Source of the DNA: Corynespora cassiicola
Taxonomy: Eukaryota > Ascomycota > Dothideomycetes > Pleosporales > Corynesporascaceae
NCBI GenBank assembly: GCA_022059125.1
Contig: JAEUWY010000012.1
Location: 1,674,001 to 1,738,000 of the forward strand
Direction of reading: 5' to 3'
Length of the DNA stretch: 64,000 bases
Part shown: piece after piece, positions 32,871 to 43,689 of the stretch
Layout of the letters: the number at the start of each line of letters is the position of its first letter
How positions within the stretch are numbered: position 1 is the first letter of the stretch
Notes under the pieces: generated by a model
What the model saw: the letters and a program-made list of their open reading frames with translations, nothing else
Told to the model about the DNA's origin: nothing
Databases searched by the model: none
Made by a program: the position numbers and the translations under genes

Positions 32871-34355
32871 TTACGCGCTGGTCCTCTCAAGCACCTCGGC
32901 GACCTTCTCCCTCACACCCTGCTTGCCCTCATATCGCTCCAAGAGCGTGGCAATCGCATCCTGAACACTCTGTCCCGTCGTCTCCCTCATGATCTCATCC
33001 TCACGCGGCAGCCCGATCCAGCTGTGGGGGTAATCGTTGTAATCGCGGTCGCTGATGAGCTGCAGGGGCTGTGCGCCTTCCTTCGTGGCGAAGAACTCAG
33101 CCACGTCCTCGCGGGAGACTTCGTCCAGGGTGTTGGGCTTCCAGTTGGGGCGCTCTTTCTTGCGCTCGATGAGGCGGGCCGTGACGCCCTCGACGAAGTC
33201 GGGGTGCGCCATGAAGCGCGAGGCGATGTCGTATTCGCGCTGGAACGTCTCGGAGATGGACCAGCTGCGGCCAACACGCATTTGGGTTAGGGCGACAGCG
33301 ACGGCGACGGGGGAGCGCGTGTGGAGGGTATCGATGGTGCTCTGGGCCCACGTCTTGAGGGGCTCGGAACTGTTGCTTGAGGTCTTCACCTCCTCGAGGG
33401 ACTTGAGGATGCTTTGCACCGAGGGCTGGTCCTGGTGGAAGACGCGGTCAATGGTCGACCTGAGCTCGCCCGAGATGGCGGGCTTCTCGGAGGGGAGGCC
33501 GGTAACGTATTCTTCGATGGTGGCGTTGATAATCTTGAGACGCGCATCCAGCTCCAGGTAATCAGGGAACTGAAGCTCAGCGAGACGCGATTCGAGAGCC
33601 TGGAGAGAAGAGCTGTGGATGTAGTGCGTAGCGATGCCATGGTAGAAGGCATCGACTCCCCTAATCTGCTCAGAAGTGAGCGCAAGGTAGGTTCCCATGC
33701 CACCCTCCATGCGAGGAAGGAAGAAAGAAGCGCCAACGTCGGGGAAGAAGCCGATGGTGGTCTCGGGCATGGCGAAGACGGTGTTTTCAGTTGCGATACG
33801 GAATGGGGCGTGAATGGAGAGCCCGACACCACCACCCATGGTGATACCGTCCATGAAAGCCACATAAGGCTTCTGGTATGTCGCAATCAGGTGGTCCAGC
33901 TTGTATTCTAGGCCAAAGTAGTCTGTGCTCTTCTTTTGACCCTCCGCGCCCGTCTGGTTCCACTTTGCGAGGGCCGCAACGTCTCCTCCGGCGCAGAATG
34001 CGCGTCCCGAACCCTTGATTACCACGACACCAGCCAGTTCTGATTTGGACCATTCCTGAAGGCGAGGGATGATCTTGCGGGCCATAGAGCCGTTCAGCGA
34101 GTTGAGCTTCTTAGGGCGGTTGAGTTCGATGGAGCGAACTCCGTAATTGTTCGAAAAGACGACATCGTCGGGATCATCCTCGGGCAGGGGGGCGAATTGG
34201 TTTTGCGAGGGCGTTGAGTACTGCATCTTGGGTTAGCATTGAGGGTAGGATTGGGATTGGGATTGTGCCCTTGGGACCCGGCAATGGATGGAGGGGCTTA
34301 CCGCTCTGGTCCCGCTCAGCCAGGCGGGCTGTGTGATCTTTGCGCGCAAAGGCAT
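32871..34355 (-). CDS. EHD3: 3-hydroxyisobutyryl-CoA hydrolase, mitochondrial
   Basis: Two exons, 34355-34302 and 34226-32871, giving about 470 residues. The acceptor may lie 6 nt further in (CAG before 34220), which would drop two residues. The first exon supplies MPLRAKITQPAWLSGTRA, a basic, hydroxyl-containing mitochondrial presequence. The enzyme is a crotonase-fold member: the oxyanion-hole segments are VVVIKGSGRAFCAGGD and GITMGGGVGLS, and the catalytic-glutamate segment is MPETTIGFFPDVGASFFL. The C-terminal HIBCH extension (SRFMAHPDFVEGVTARLIERK, NWKP) separates it from enoyl-CoA hydratases. It releases 3-hydroxyisobutyrate from its CoA ester in valine catabolism. The gene is divergent from mitochondrial EF-Tu. 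Confidence 0.93.
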
Positions 34356-34863
34356 GGTGCAGGTCGAGGTCCGCGAGACCCAGCTCAACGGTGCCGCTGT
34401 GCGTCTGAGAGATGTGCGGAGAGACATGTGTGTAGAGAGGGGGTGCGTTGCAATGCTGCCGTGATGCAACTTTTGAAGGCCGGCCGACGGCAACCTCGGG
34501 TATCCGCAGAGGCAGCTGATGGTGCAATGGGCGTGTTCCTAGGCTCAATTGGATCGGAATAAGCGGCGGCGGATACTGCAGGGCGAGACTCGACGACAGC
34601 ACGGCTTGCAATGACGCAGGAAACTTTTCCCGCGGCCGCCTCGACGTCCCCCGAAGCTTTGGAGCTGGCGCGCAGAGCTCGGACGTCGACCACGTGACGC
34701 GTGCAAGGGCCGCCGCGTCCGTCCAACCGTTCTATTCCCAGTCAGCAAAATTTCGCGCGTCGCCCCGAACCACCTCTCCAGTCCGCTTTCTCCCCATCCC
34801 AATTGACTGCATCCTTCCTTCTTATTCTTGTCTTCGTAGCTCCACCTTTTAATCACATCCACA
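34356..34863. promoter_or_regulatory. Bidirectional promoter of two mitochondrial-protein genes
   Basis: 508 bp separates the start codons of the divergent hydrolase and mitochondrial EF-Tu genes, so both promoters must lie here. The right side (34,740-34,863) is CT-rich and leads into TUF1. No TATA box was evident. Shared control is an inference from the arrangement. Confidence 0.55.
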
Positions 34864-36353
34864 ATGTCAGCTTTCGCGCGGGCTTTCTGGCGGACGTCGC
34901 GCAATGCGCTCCAGTACCAGAGGGGCGTCAACCCTATGCAGCAGGCTCTGGGTGCTCAGGGTGCCTCGAGATACGTCAACGGCGTGAGGAACTACGCTGC
35001 CGTCTTCAGCCGTGACAAGCCCCACGTCAACATCGGTATGCTCCGCTGCAGCTCCGAAAGCCAAATATAGTAGCTAACTGGCACAGGAACCATTGGTCAC
35101 GTCGATCACGGCAAGGCATGCGCTGCTCCTTCGCATCCCAACCTCAACCAAACTAATAGTCTCCCAGACCACCCTCACTGCCGCCATCACCAAGCGTCAG
35201 GCCGAGAAGGGCTTCGCCAAATACCTCGAGTATGGCTCCATCGACAAGGCCCCTGAAGAGCGCAAACGTGGTATCACCATCTCCACTGCCCACATTGAGT
35301 ACTCGACCGACAACCGCCACTACTCCCACGTCGACTGCCCTGGTCACGCCGATTACATCAAGAACATGATTACTGGTGCTGCCAACATGGACGGAGCCAT
35401 CATTGTCGTCGCCGCCTCCGATGGTCAGATGTAAGGATTGGTCTGCATGTTGAGGTCGGAACAGCAGCTGACGGATAGATAGGCCCCAGACCCGTGAGCA
35501 CTTGCTTCTCGCCCGTCAGGTCGGTGTCAAGAAGATTGTCGTCTTCGTCAACAAGGTCGATGCCATTGAGGACAAGGAGATGTTGGAGCTCGTCGAGATG
35601 GAGATGCGCGAGCTGCTCTCCAGCTACGGCTTCGAGGGTGATGATACTCCCATCATCATGGGTTCCGCCCTCTGCTCTATTGAGGGCCGTGAGAAGGAGA
35701 TTGGCGAGCAGAGGATTGACGAGCTCCTTGAGGCTGTCGACACCTGGATTCCCACCCCTGAGCGTGACACTGACAAGCCCTTCCTGATGGCTGTCGAGGA
35801 TGTCTTCTCCATTGCTGGTCGTGGCACCGTCGCTTCCGGTCGTGTCGAGCGCGGTATTCTCAAGAGGGACACTGAAGTCGAGATTGTTGGCAAGGGTGTC
35901 GCCCCCATCAAGACCAAGGTCACCGACATTGAGACCTTCAAGAAATCCTGCGAAGAGTCGCGTGCTGGTGACAACTCTGGTCTTCTCCTCCGTGGTATTA
36001 AGCGCGAGGACGTCAAGCGTGGTATGGTCATCGCTGTCCCTGGATCCGTCAAGGCCTACAAGAAGTTCTTGATCTCCATGTACGTTCTCTCCAAGGAGGA
36101 GGGTGGCCGTCACACCGGTTTCACCGAGAAGTACAGCCCTCAGATGTTCCTCCGTACCGCCGACGAGTCCTGCCACCTCACCTGGCCGGAGGGTACCGAG
36201 GACGCCTCCAGCAAGATGGTCATGCCCGGTGACAACGTCGAGATGGTTTGCGAGCTCTTCCAGCCCCACGTTCTTGAGCAGGGACAGCGCTTCAACATGC
36301 GTGAGGGTGGCCGCACCGTCGCCACTGGAATTGTTACCCGCATCTTCGAGTAA
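34864..36353 (+). CDS. TUF1: Mitochondrial translation elongation factor Tu
   Basis: Four exons (34864-35035, 35087-35115, 35168-35430, 35483-36353) give 444 residues. The first about 45 residues ([16 protein letters not shown]...) are a basic mitochondrial presequence. The GTPase motifs are G1 GHVDHGKT, G2 RGITIST, G3 DCPGHADY, G4 NKVDA and G5 GSALCS. EF-Tu domains II ([13 protein letters not shown]) and III ([12 protein letters not shown]) follow. It delivers aminoacyl-tRNA to the mitochondrial ribosome. Two oddities stand out: exon 2 is only 29 nt, encoding [10 protein letters not shown], and intron 2 (35116-35167) begins with GC instead of GT. It splits the P-loop exactly between Lys and Thr, which fixes the junction. 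Confidence 0.96.
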
Positions 36354-37089
36354 ACGGCCCGCGACGCTCAAACAAGAATAAAGTCTGTAAAATAATGAAA
36401 GGCGCTGGATTAAGGGGGAAAATCTTTCGCTAGAAATGTAAGATGAGTACGGATATGAAGGCCTCTTTTTTTTAACGAAGGAGACACATTGTCCGACTGT
36501 ACAACAAGAATCCTTGGCCTGGTTGGCCTTGTACATGTAGCCACCCCGCTCTCCGCTTCTGGCCCACTTGTCTCTTCACATCTGTATTTTAACGCCGGTC
36601 TTGCGGCTCTGCGGTGGGATTCATGTATGTCTAGGCCATGGGCGGCGCTGAGAAATGAAACAACAATCTGAACTCTTACCCACTTGCAATATCAATGTGA
36701 TTTTGTAATGCACTGCTAGGTGCTGTGTACTCTAGCTCCAACGCGATGTAAACAGGCACTGTATAGCCAACTCGTTCCATTCAGAGCGCGGGCGTGTGCC
36801 ATGAACCCATAATTCGTATCAACATGACTATTCCACAACACCGCTGTGCAGAAGAGCACGCCGCAGCCCAGTGCCGTGGACTTGCCCCTAGACCAGAATT
36901 CGCACAGGGCATGCCTTACCAAAGCGGTAATACGCTGACGATAGCACATCCTCGCCACAAACACCAGTTCCCCGCTGAAGCGAGCACTAAAAAAGGAGAA
37001 CCCCTCGCCATGCAGACAACAAATCATCAAAAAAAGAATATGTGTAGAGAAGCGAACCGAAAAACAATTGCTGAAGATAGGAGCCGGAG
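36354..37089. other. Intergenic region between convergent TUF1 and the RFTS gene
   Basis: No gene. It holds the 3' flanks of both neighbours, with AATAAA-type signals close to the TUF1 stop (near 36,376). Confidence 0.6.
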
Positions 37090-39279
37090 CTAGATACCAC
37101 GGTGAACGGACTGGGTCTGAAGTGCCGCAGCGGCAGCCTCGAGAGAGGAAGATGGGAAGAGCGGATCTTGTTGGTCAGCCATCTCACGAATCCTCTTGAG
37201 GAGATTGCTATTCCATATTAGCCCTCGGGTCTTGTGGCTTACTCGGAGTGATACTTACTTGACTGGTAACCGAAGCCTCTCCTCTTCCCGTAAGAGAATG
37301 CCTACCTCTTTGTGCCTGCCTTTAGCGTGATCTTCAAAGTGCTCTGTAATTAACTGCTGCCCGACTTCTGTCGAAGCACCAAAGATCTTTTGCGAGCAAC
37401 CATCAACAGTACATATCCAGGAATCGCGTGGGCCATTAGCTTCGTAAGTTGGCAGTGGTGTGGTGATGATTGGTACAACCAGCGCAGGTTTGGTTGAGCC
37501 ATCGTCGGCCTTTGTACCGTTGGGGCCGTTCGGATGATAGCGGAGAGGAAGCGTTGCGTCGCCGTCTGCCTCTTCATCTTCATTCTCTGTTGACGGCGGG
37601 GACTCTGGCGTGAGGGATGAACTAGCCGCACGTTTCCGTCTTCCCTTTTGCTCCTCATAGTCGGCTGTCTCACTGAGCTTGCGCTTTCCGTTTCCAAGCG
37701 ACAATGCCTGCGTAGGAGTGTCAATCTCGACTTCGCTCTCCTCAGTATCCATAGGTTCAGCCTGAGAAGTTGTGTTTTCGGAATCTGATGTGTTTCCTGC
37801 AGTATCTGGCCGTTTGCCTTTGGCAACGCTCTTCCCCTTTCCCGAGAATTTCCCACTCTTCGGTCGCAGGATCGATAGCCGTCCCTTTGGCTTTCGAGAG
37901 CGTTGTGGCCTAGGTGTCGCGACTGCCTCCTCTTCCGAAGATTCGGAATCGTCACTGCGTTCATCTTTGAAAGAACTGTGGACTCTTCTGGGCTTCAGTT
38001 CGATTCCTTCCGCCCTTCTGATCTCAGTGGCTGCTAAATTGTGGCCGGCAGCGAGCTCCCGATAGATAGGTTCCTCGGTAAAGAATCGTATGCTTTGCCG
38101 CCGCGGGTGATCCATCATGTAGCAAAGGTTCTGTGCATGTACTAGTAAATAATTTCGTGCAACCTCCAGTTCATCGATTTCGTAGCGTCGAACGACGAGT
38201 TTTGCAACCCGCTCTACGGTGATATGCCCTTGGCCTTTGCGGAGCACACGGTGGTTTACAGCTTTCTGCATAAACTCAAAGAGCGCGGCTGCTTCCCACC
38301 AGTTGTCATCCTTTTTGGGTGCTTCGCTGATATTTGCGTCTTGCGCCTTGCCGCGTGAACGTGCCTTGGGCGGGGCAGCCGATGACAATGAGTTGGAGAC
38401 CTTTTTAGCAGGCTGCTCGAAACGTCCTTCTTTGCGCGCTTTCGCTGACTCGAAATCTTTCTGTTTGAACTTGTTAGAAATGCAAGTAGCGCATATTGTG
38501 GACTTCAACCTACAGGGCACTGCCGTTTGAAATACTGGTACAGTGGCGTGTTGCTCCATCCAATTCCTTGTGCCCGGTCCAGAAAACTCATGAAAAGGAA
38601 GGCGCGGTGTTTGTGGAAGATTTGCGCAGCAAGATCCGGGTCGGCGCACGGAAATCGTTCGTCTTCAGCATACTATCATTGTCGTCAACGCCTGCTTCGT
38701 GCCAATCCATGCGCACTTACTTCTTGGAAAATCAGTTGCGCACTAGGGCCTCCACCCCGCTTCCTAGGCTCATTATAGATATCAGAAACAAAGTACAATA
38801 TCTCTACAGCCTCAACCATGTCGTTATAGATGTCGCTATAGCTCGGAGAGGGTGATAATTCGAACCAGCCAGCCTCGCCTAGCGCCCATATCATCAATTC
38901 ACCATCGGTGGATTGGCCGTAGGAGAAGCGTGTCACGTTCGTGATTTGGATATCGAGAGGCTTGAACGGTTTCTTGATCACTGTGGTACGTCGCAATCAG
39001 TGGTTGAGCGTCTTCGGTTGTGAGCAGTTGAGCTCGTAAGTCACGAATCATGACTTCGGGGTATGAAGACGTACAGTATTTGGACTGCCTTTTCGTTGAT
39101 ACTTCCAGCCTTCCCTCTACGCGCAGAGGAATATCTGCGTACGCAGCGAGTAGGCTTGCCGGCTTGCCATTCTTTTCGTATACCACTTGGGCTTCTTTTA
39201 GCAGGAAGATCTCGTATTCGTCTGGGTCGGATATCGAAGGATCGATGGGCTTCAGCACCTCGAGTTCGGACGTAAGCAT
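37090..39279 (-). CDS. RFTS-domain nuclear protein (candidate Raf2/DIM-7-like heterochromatin factor)
   Basis: Five exons (39279-39075, 38980-38721, 38672-38514, 38460-37259, 37207-37090) give 647 residues. The N-terminal about 220 residues match the replication-foci-targeting-sequence fold of DNMT1: a beta-strand region (IKKPFKPLDIQITNVTRFSYG), then MIWALGEAGWFELSPSPSYSDIYNDM, then the helical part with FHKHRAFLFMSFLDRAQGIGWSNTPLYQYF. A basic, Ser/Asp-rich disordered middle follows. The C-terminal finger-like segment WICTVDGCSQKIFG...HFEDHAKGRH has the spacing of a C2H2-like zinc site. No methyltransferase domain is present. Fission-yeast Raf2/Clr7 of the CLRC complex is the known RFTS protein without a methyltransferase; Neurospora DIM-7 occupies the equivalent role. 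Orthology is an inference. Confidence 0.75.
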
Positions 39280-39714
39280 GGCGAGTGAATGATGAGACCT
39301 ATGCGCATGTTGTGGCAAGACCAAATGCAGGCGGGGTTGTATGCAAAGGATGAAAGTGAAAGCCGCGGGCTAAAGGCGAGGCTGTCGCGAAGGCGGGCGC
39401 GATGAGTCCCGCAGGCGGAGAGACGCGACAGGGACGTGCATAAGCCACTTCTGATTGGCTGATCCGTCTTATCGATACAAAAGTCACGTGTGGCACCTCG
39501 GAGACCTCGGGAGGGGTCCAGCCACCCGTGCCACCATCACAATATCATCTCCTGTTTCCTAGCGGGCCCTCTAGGTTGGATGTAGTTTAGTGTTCCCCGA
39601 GTACATATATAGTTTTGTAACCCCTCAAACCCTGAACACATCAATCATCAATTTAACCTAATACTGTTCTGCGTATTCTTCATTGAGTCATCAAACACCA
39701 CATAATATTATGAT
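39280..39714 (+). promoter_or_regulatory. Intergenic region with TATA-like promoter of the HET gene
   Basis: 435 bp between divergent genes. TATATAG at 39606-39612 lies 103 nt before the HET-gene ATG, and is followed by a pyrimidine/adenine-rich leader without ATG. The left side would serve the RFTS gene. Confidence 0.5.
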
Positions 39715-42064
39715 ATGGAAGACGATTCTGCGAGCGAAGCGGGCCTTCAAATAGACCCTAGCGATACCGAGCTTGTACCTTTGGTTTGCGATGATGAGGT
39801 TGAGCTGTATGCGTCCTCTCATGTTTGCTCAGACTGCACAAGAGCGCTTCGTTTTGCCTTTACTTGGGTGGGGAATGAAGATGATGACTTGAGCGAAAAC
39901 AATGTAGATTCCGATGTCGCGTCGGCTTGGGACTACTCTCCAGCCGCAAGTCCTTGCTACTCTCCAACCTCTCCAAGAAGCCCCCACCATTCTCCAACCT
40001 CTCCAAGAAGCCTCTGCTACTCTCCGACAAGTCCCCAGTATTCACCAGTAAGCCCACGCTACTCGCCAACAATGCCTACAAACGAACCAGCAAGCCCTCA
40101 TTCGACCACATCTGCAAGATCGCGGTCACAGTCAATACACCCTCAGTTCCCCAAGCCATCCCGTTTTTCCAAAAGGAAATTCCACATCCTTACCCGGGAG
40201 GCTTTTTTCCGGTCCACCAATGAAGGCTGCGCTATTTGCATCAAGATCAACATACAGATGCTGCAGCATCAAGCTTCTTCGGGTTTGGATATAGAACGCG
40301 AAGATGAGGAAGTCTATACGTTTTTTGATATCACCGAGACTACACAATTATCACTCTGTATTTATTTCGGGACACCAACAGGATCCAAGGAATTAATCGC
40401 TTCATTTGAATTAGAACCAACTGGTAAGTAATTCTTTTTGCCTTTTTTTCTTCCATTGACCACTGTGTGTAGACTTAAACTTAGAGATGGCTTCGCCTCA
40501 TGTTGAAAAGACCATCAATCTTAATTCAGCGTGCAAAATGATGGACCGTTGGCTGAGAGATTGTGTGGATACGCATGACGTTTGCCGAATCAGACCTTCA
40601 ACAAAACAACGCCCCACTAGGCTTCTCTACTTAGGATTGGAAGAGTCCATGGTTCGCTTAGATACTGCCGAAGCGACTGGCTTTCAGCACCCATATATGA
40701 CTCTAAGCCATTGTTGGGGTGATGCCGACATCCTCAAACTCACCTCTGAAAGCATGGAAGAATTCAAGCGAGGGTTGCAGGTTTGCAGGCTTCCAAAGAC
40801 ATTCCAGGATGCCGTAGCGGTTGCTAGAGGACTGGGTGTGTACTATCTTTGGATCGACTCTCTATGCATCCAACAAGACTCCACTCGAGATTGGCAAATA
40901 GAATCCAGCAGAATGTACATGGTGTATGCTAACAGTATATGCAATATTGCCGCTGCAGGTGGGAAAAACAGTCATAGCGGTTTGTTCAAAAGTCGCTCGG
41001 AATCGCATCTACTGGCCTTCCGCCCCGCCTCTGTATACGTAAGATTATCCGAAGGAAAGTTATTCCAACCATACAGCATAAAGAGCAGTGCAATGGAGTA
41101 CGATGACTTCTTCAGTGCTCCTCTACTCAAGCGCGGCTGGGTTATGCAGGAGAGATTTACTGCACCTCGGGTGGCTTACTTCGGCCAAGAGAATCTATAT
41201 TTCGAATGTCACTCCGGTCTTAAATCGCAGTCATCGCCAGATGGCCTTGACATCCAGCAGCCCGCATCCATGATAAAAGCCACCGCAAATTTAACACTAC
41301 AAAACTGCACACGGATCTGGGAAACCTTGGTCGAAAGCTATACGAAAATGAAGCTCACCGTAGACACCGATATCTTTGTAGCCTTATCGGGTATCGCCAA
41401 ACGGTTTCAGGACGTGAACAGAGACCGATATGTCGCAGGTCTTTGGGAGAAGGACATTCTACGCGGTCTCTGTTGGTACACTCGTTTTCCAGCGCAGAAA
41501 GATCCAGCTGCTGTATATCGCGCCCCTTCTTGGTCATGGGCTTCGATTCGTGGGCCTGTTGCATATATGGAGAAGCAGCAACAAGGGCCAATATCACTTG
41601 CTAACGTGAAAAGCTTTGATGTTAGTCTAGCTACCAGTGATCCAACTGGAAGCATTCTAAATGGAAGCATCACTTTGCAGGGTGGAGTGTACAGGATGGA
41701 AATCCAGAATGATATCAATGAAGAAGAAAAACTTTTCTACAAGGGAAAGAACCTACTTCGCTCAAGCCGAATGTGGCAGCTCGTCGAGGAGGATTATGTT
41801 CGCGAACCAGATAAGACGCGTGAGACATTCGTCTTGCCACTTTGGAGGAGTATTCAGCACTCATACAGCGCTACCGAAGGAATCCTACTGCAGCCTAAAA
41901 GTGGAGGCCATGGCGAGTACCAGCGCACTGGTTACTTCTCAGTTTACGAGTACGGGTTCGATGGCGATTCCAAACTACTAGATTATCTTGCCCCCCATTT
42001 AGATCCGGAGATCCCATGCTCAGAATTTGATAGAGAGAAGGGCCACACAATCATCATTACATAG
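39715..42064 (+). CDS. HET-domain (heterokaryon incompatibility) protein with RNA-polymerase-II-CTD-like N-terminal repeats
   Basis: Two exons (39715-40423, 40473-42064) give 766 residues. The HET domain covers about residues 311-465. It has the signatures [40 protein letters not shown] (shown here as consecutive landmarks around nt 40,795-40,880), [11 protein letters not shown], and downstream [12 protein letters not shown] and [10 protein letters not shown] proteins trigger programmed cell death after non-self recognition and may be TIR-related effectors. The N-terminus is unusual. Residues 74 to about 121 contain [28 protein letters not shown] and YSPTMPT, which resemble the Rpb1 C-terminal heptad. 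A small Cys-containing segment (HVCSDC, then CAICIKI) flanks it. The C-terminus (residues about 560-766) is typical of HET proteins and has no named domain. The gene lies in an AT-richer accessory stretch. Confidence 0.9.
39934..40077 (+). repeat. CTD-like heptad repeat coding region with a 30-bp tandem unit
   Basis: Two neighbouring 30-bp units encode [Y/H]SPTSPRS-x-x and share nearly all bases. Three YSPxxPx heptads follow, encoded by different synonymous codons. The first part thus looks like a recent DNA duplication, whereas the later heptads look older and retained at protein level. Confidence 0.85.
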
Positions 42065-43689
42065 CTTGTAGACTTCATTACTGCATCTCCCATATCGTCA
42101 ATGGGGTAGTCAAGATTTGGTTTGAAGAAAATCGTCAAATGTGTTGAGGTGGGGTTCCACCGTTCGTGATCTCGTAACACAGAGATATTGGGACGTTTGA
42201 AGAGCTACAAAACAGCCTTTGCAAGGAAAATTACTTCCATGAAGTACTTCGTAGCTTTGATTTCAGGTCTTGTATTCTGCTTATTTCTTGATGATATGGG
42301 CAGTGGTGCTATTGTGATCATACCGCACCTCCACCAGTCGATTAGAGTATTGTGCATTGTCATCTATCCGCTTTCAAGTACATAGCTAAGCCATCACTAA
42401 CTATCCTACACCAAAATCATCTGACTATGAAATTACCTAGCTAAGTTGTTAGAATAGTGGCTCAGCAATCGTTTTGTGGCAATTTTTGCATGTCCTCGCC
42501 CTTAAGGCTATCTATACAGCGCCATTGGCGAATTTTTGAACTGTCAAAGTAAAAGTTCACATCTTAAAAAAGTACAGGAATCAACCAGGGAAAAAACTAC
42601 ATAAGAATATTCAAAACGTGGAAAGATAGAGTACACCACACTCAAAGGGCGAGAATTTACTCGTGACATATTTCAGGTCAGGACTCAATACAGGATAATG
42701 TGCCAAAATCAGGGGAAAAAAGAACCTATAGAGTATCTCAAATAGCAGCAATCACGATTAGATTTCAATGATTAATTGTGAAACCAGCAGCGCGCTATTT
42801 ATATATTTAAACAACGCGCTAGATATTTGAGCTGAGGGAGAGGGGGACCCATAGAAGGTGAAAAATCTAGGGAGGTGGCCCTTGGTGAGGAGTCGGACTT
42901 CAGTACCGTCGAATTAAAAGAATAAAAAACCATGAGATATTCCCATGATGGTCAATAACCTACGGGATACTAACATCAATGTCTCGACGATTGTGGTCAC
43001 GATACAACAGCTTTTGTACTCGTTCAAGTCATTCACAAGCAATATCGCTGCGAAATGTAGTGGTCACAACAACATGAAGTGCATAAAATGATGGTACTTT
43101 TCCAACCCTTCATGGCTTTTTTAAGCATGTGTACGCATTGGTCATCTAATAAGAAAAAGTCAATACTGTGGCCTATCCTCTGGCCTGTAGGAGGCGTTTT
43201 TCGGCAACGAGGTATTCCGACGTTCCGAGCCTTTCGGAACGACCCCATGAAATAGCCCTGTTGCACCGGTCCGATGTCGGTTGTCGACGATAAGGAAAAT
43301 GATTGCCAGTGATGAGCATCTTAAATGCCCCAATTTTTTCTCTACATGAGCCCGAGCCGCGTCATTCCTTGCTTAACCGATTAAGTATCCCGCTCTGGTC
43401 AGGTACAATCTTGGCTTGGCTCTACCCATCAACGGTTCAATCGGCCTGCTTCGTCGGTCATGGGCATTGGCAACCGATGCTGATAATCAAATGCCCCCGA
43501 GACTGCATTTGGAAGGTGTATGAGGGCCAAGACATTTCCTCCTCTCTTGGCTGCATAGAATGGTCGTAGCGCCTTGGGCGAGGCAACACCTTCTCGTTCA
43601 TTCATCCGAAATCTTCGGAACTATAAGAAAGCCCGTCGCGTTGATCATGGAGGTTTTCGACTACCGACAACCGGGCTCTCGTTACCACC
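42065..43689. other. AT-rich gene-poor stretch downstream of the HET gene
   Basis: 1.6 kb with no credible gene, AT-rich from about 42,380 to 43,200 and with many short stop-containing frames. The last few hundred bases serve as promoter for the carboxypeptidase. No terminal repeats or transposase remnants were recognised. Confidence 0.55.

Noticed and set aside
39934..40077. Could the YSPTSPx repeats mark a fragment of the RNA polymerase II large-subunit gene?
   Set aside because: The frame continues in phase through an intron into a complete HET domain, and no Rpb1 core sequence is nearby.
42380..43200. Transposon remnant
   Set aside because: AT-rich but with no terminal repeats, target duplications or transposase/reverse-transcriptase motifs that I can see.
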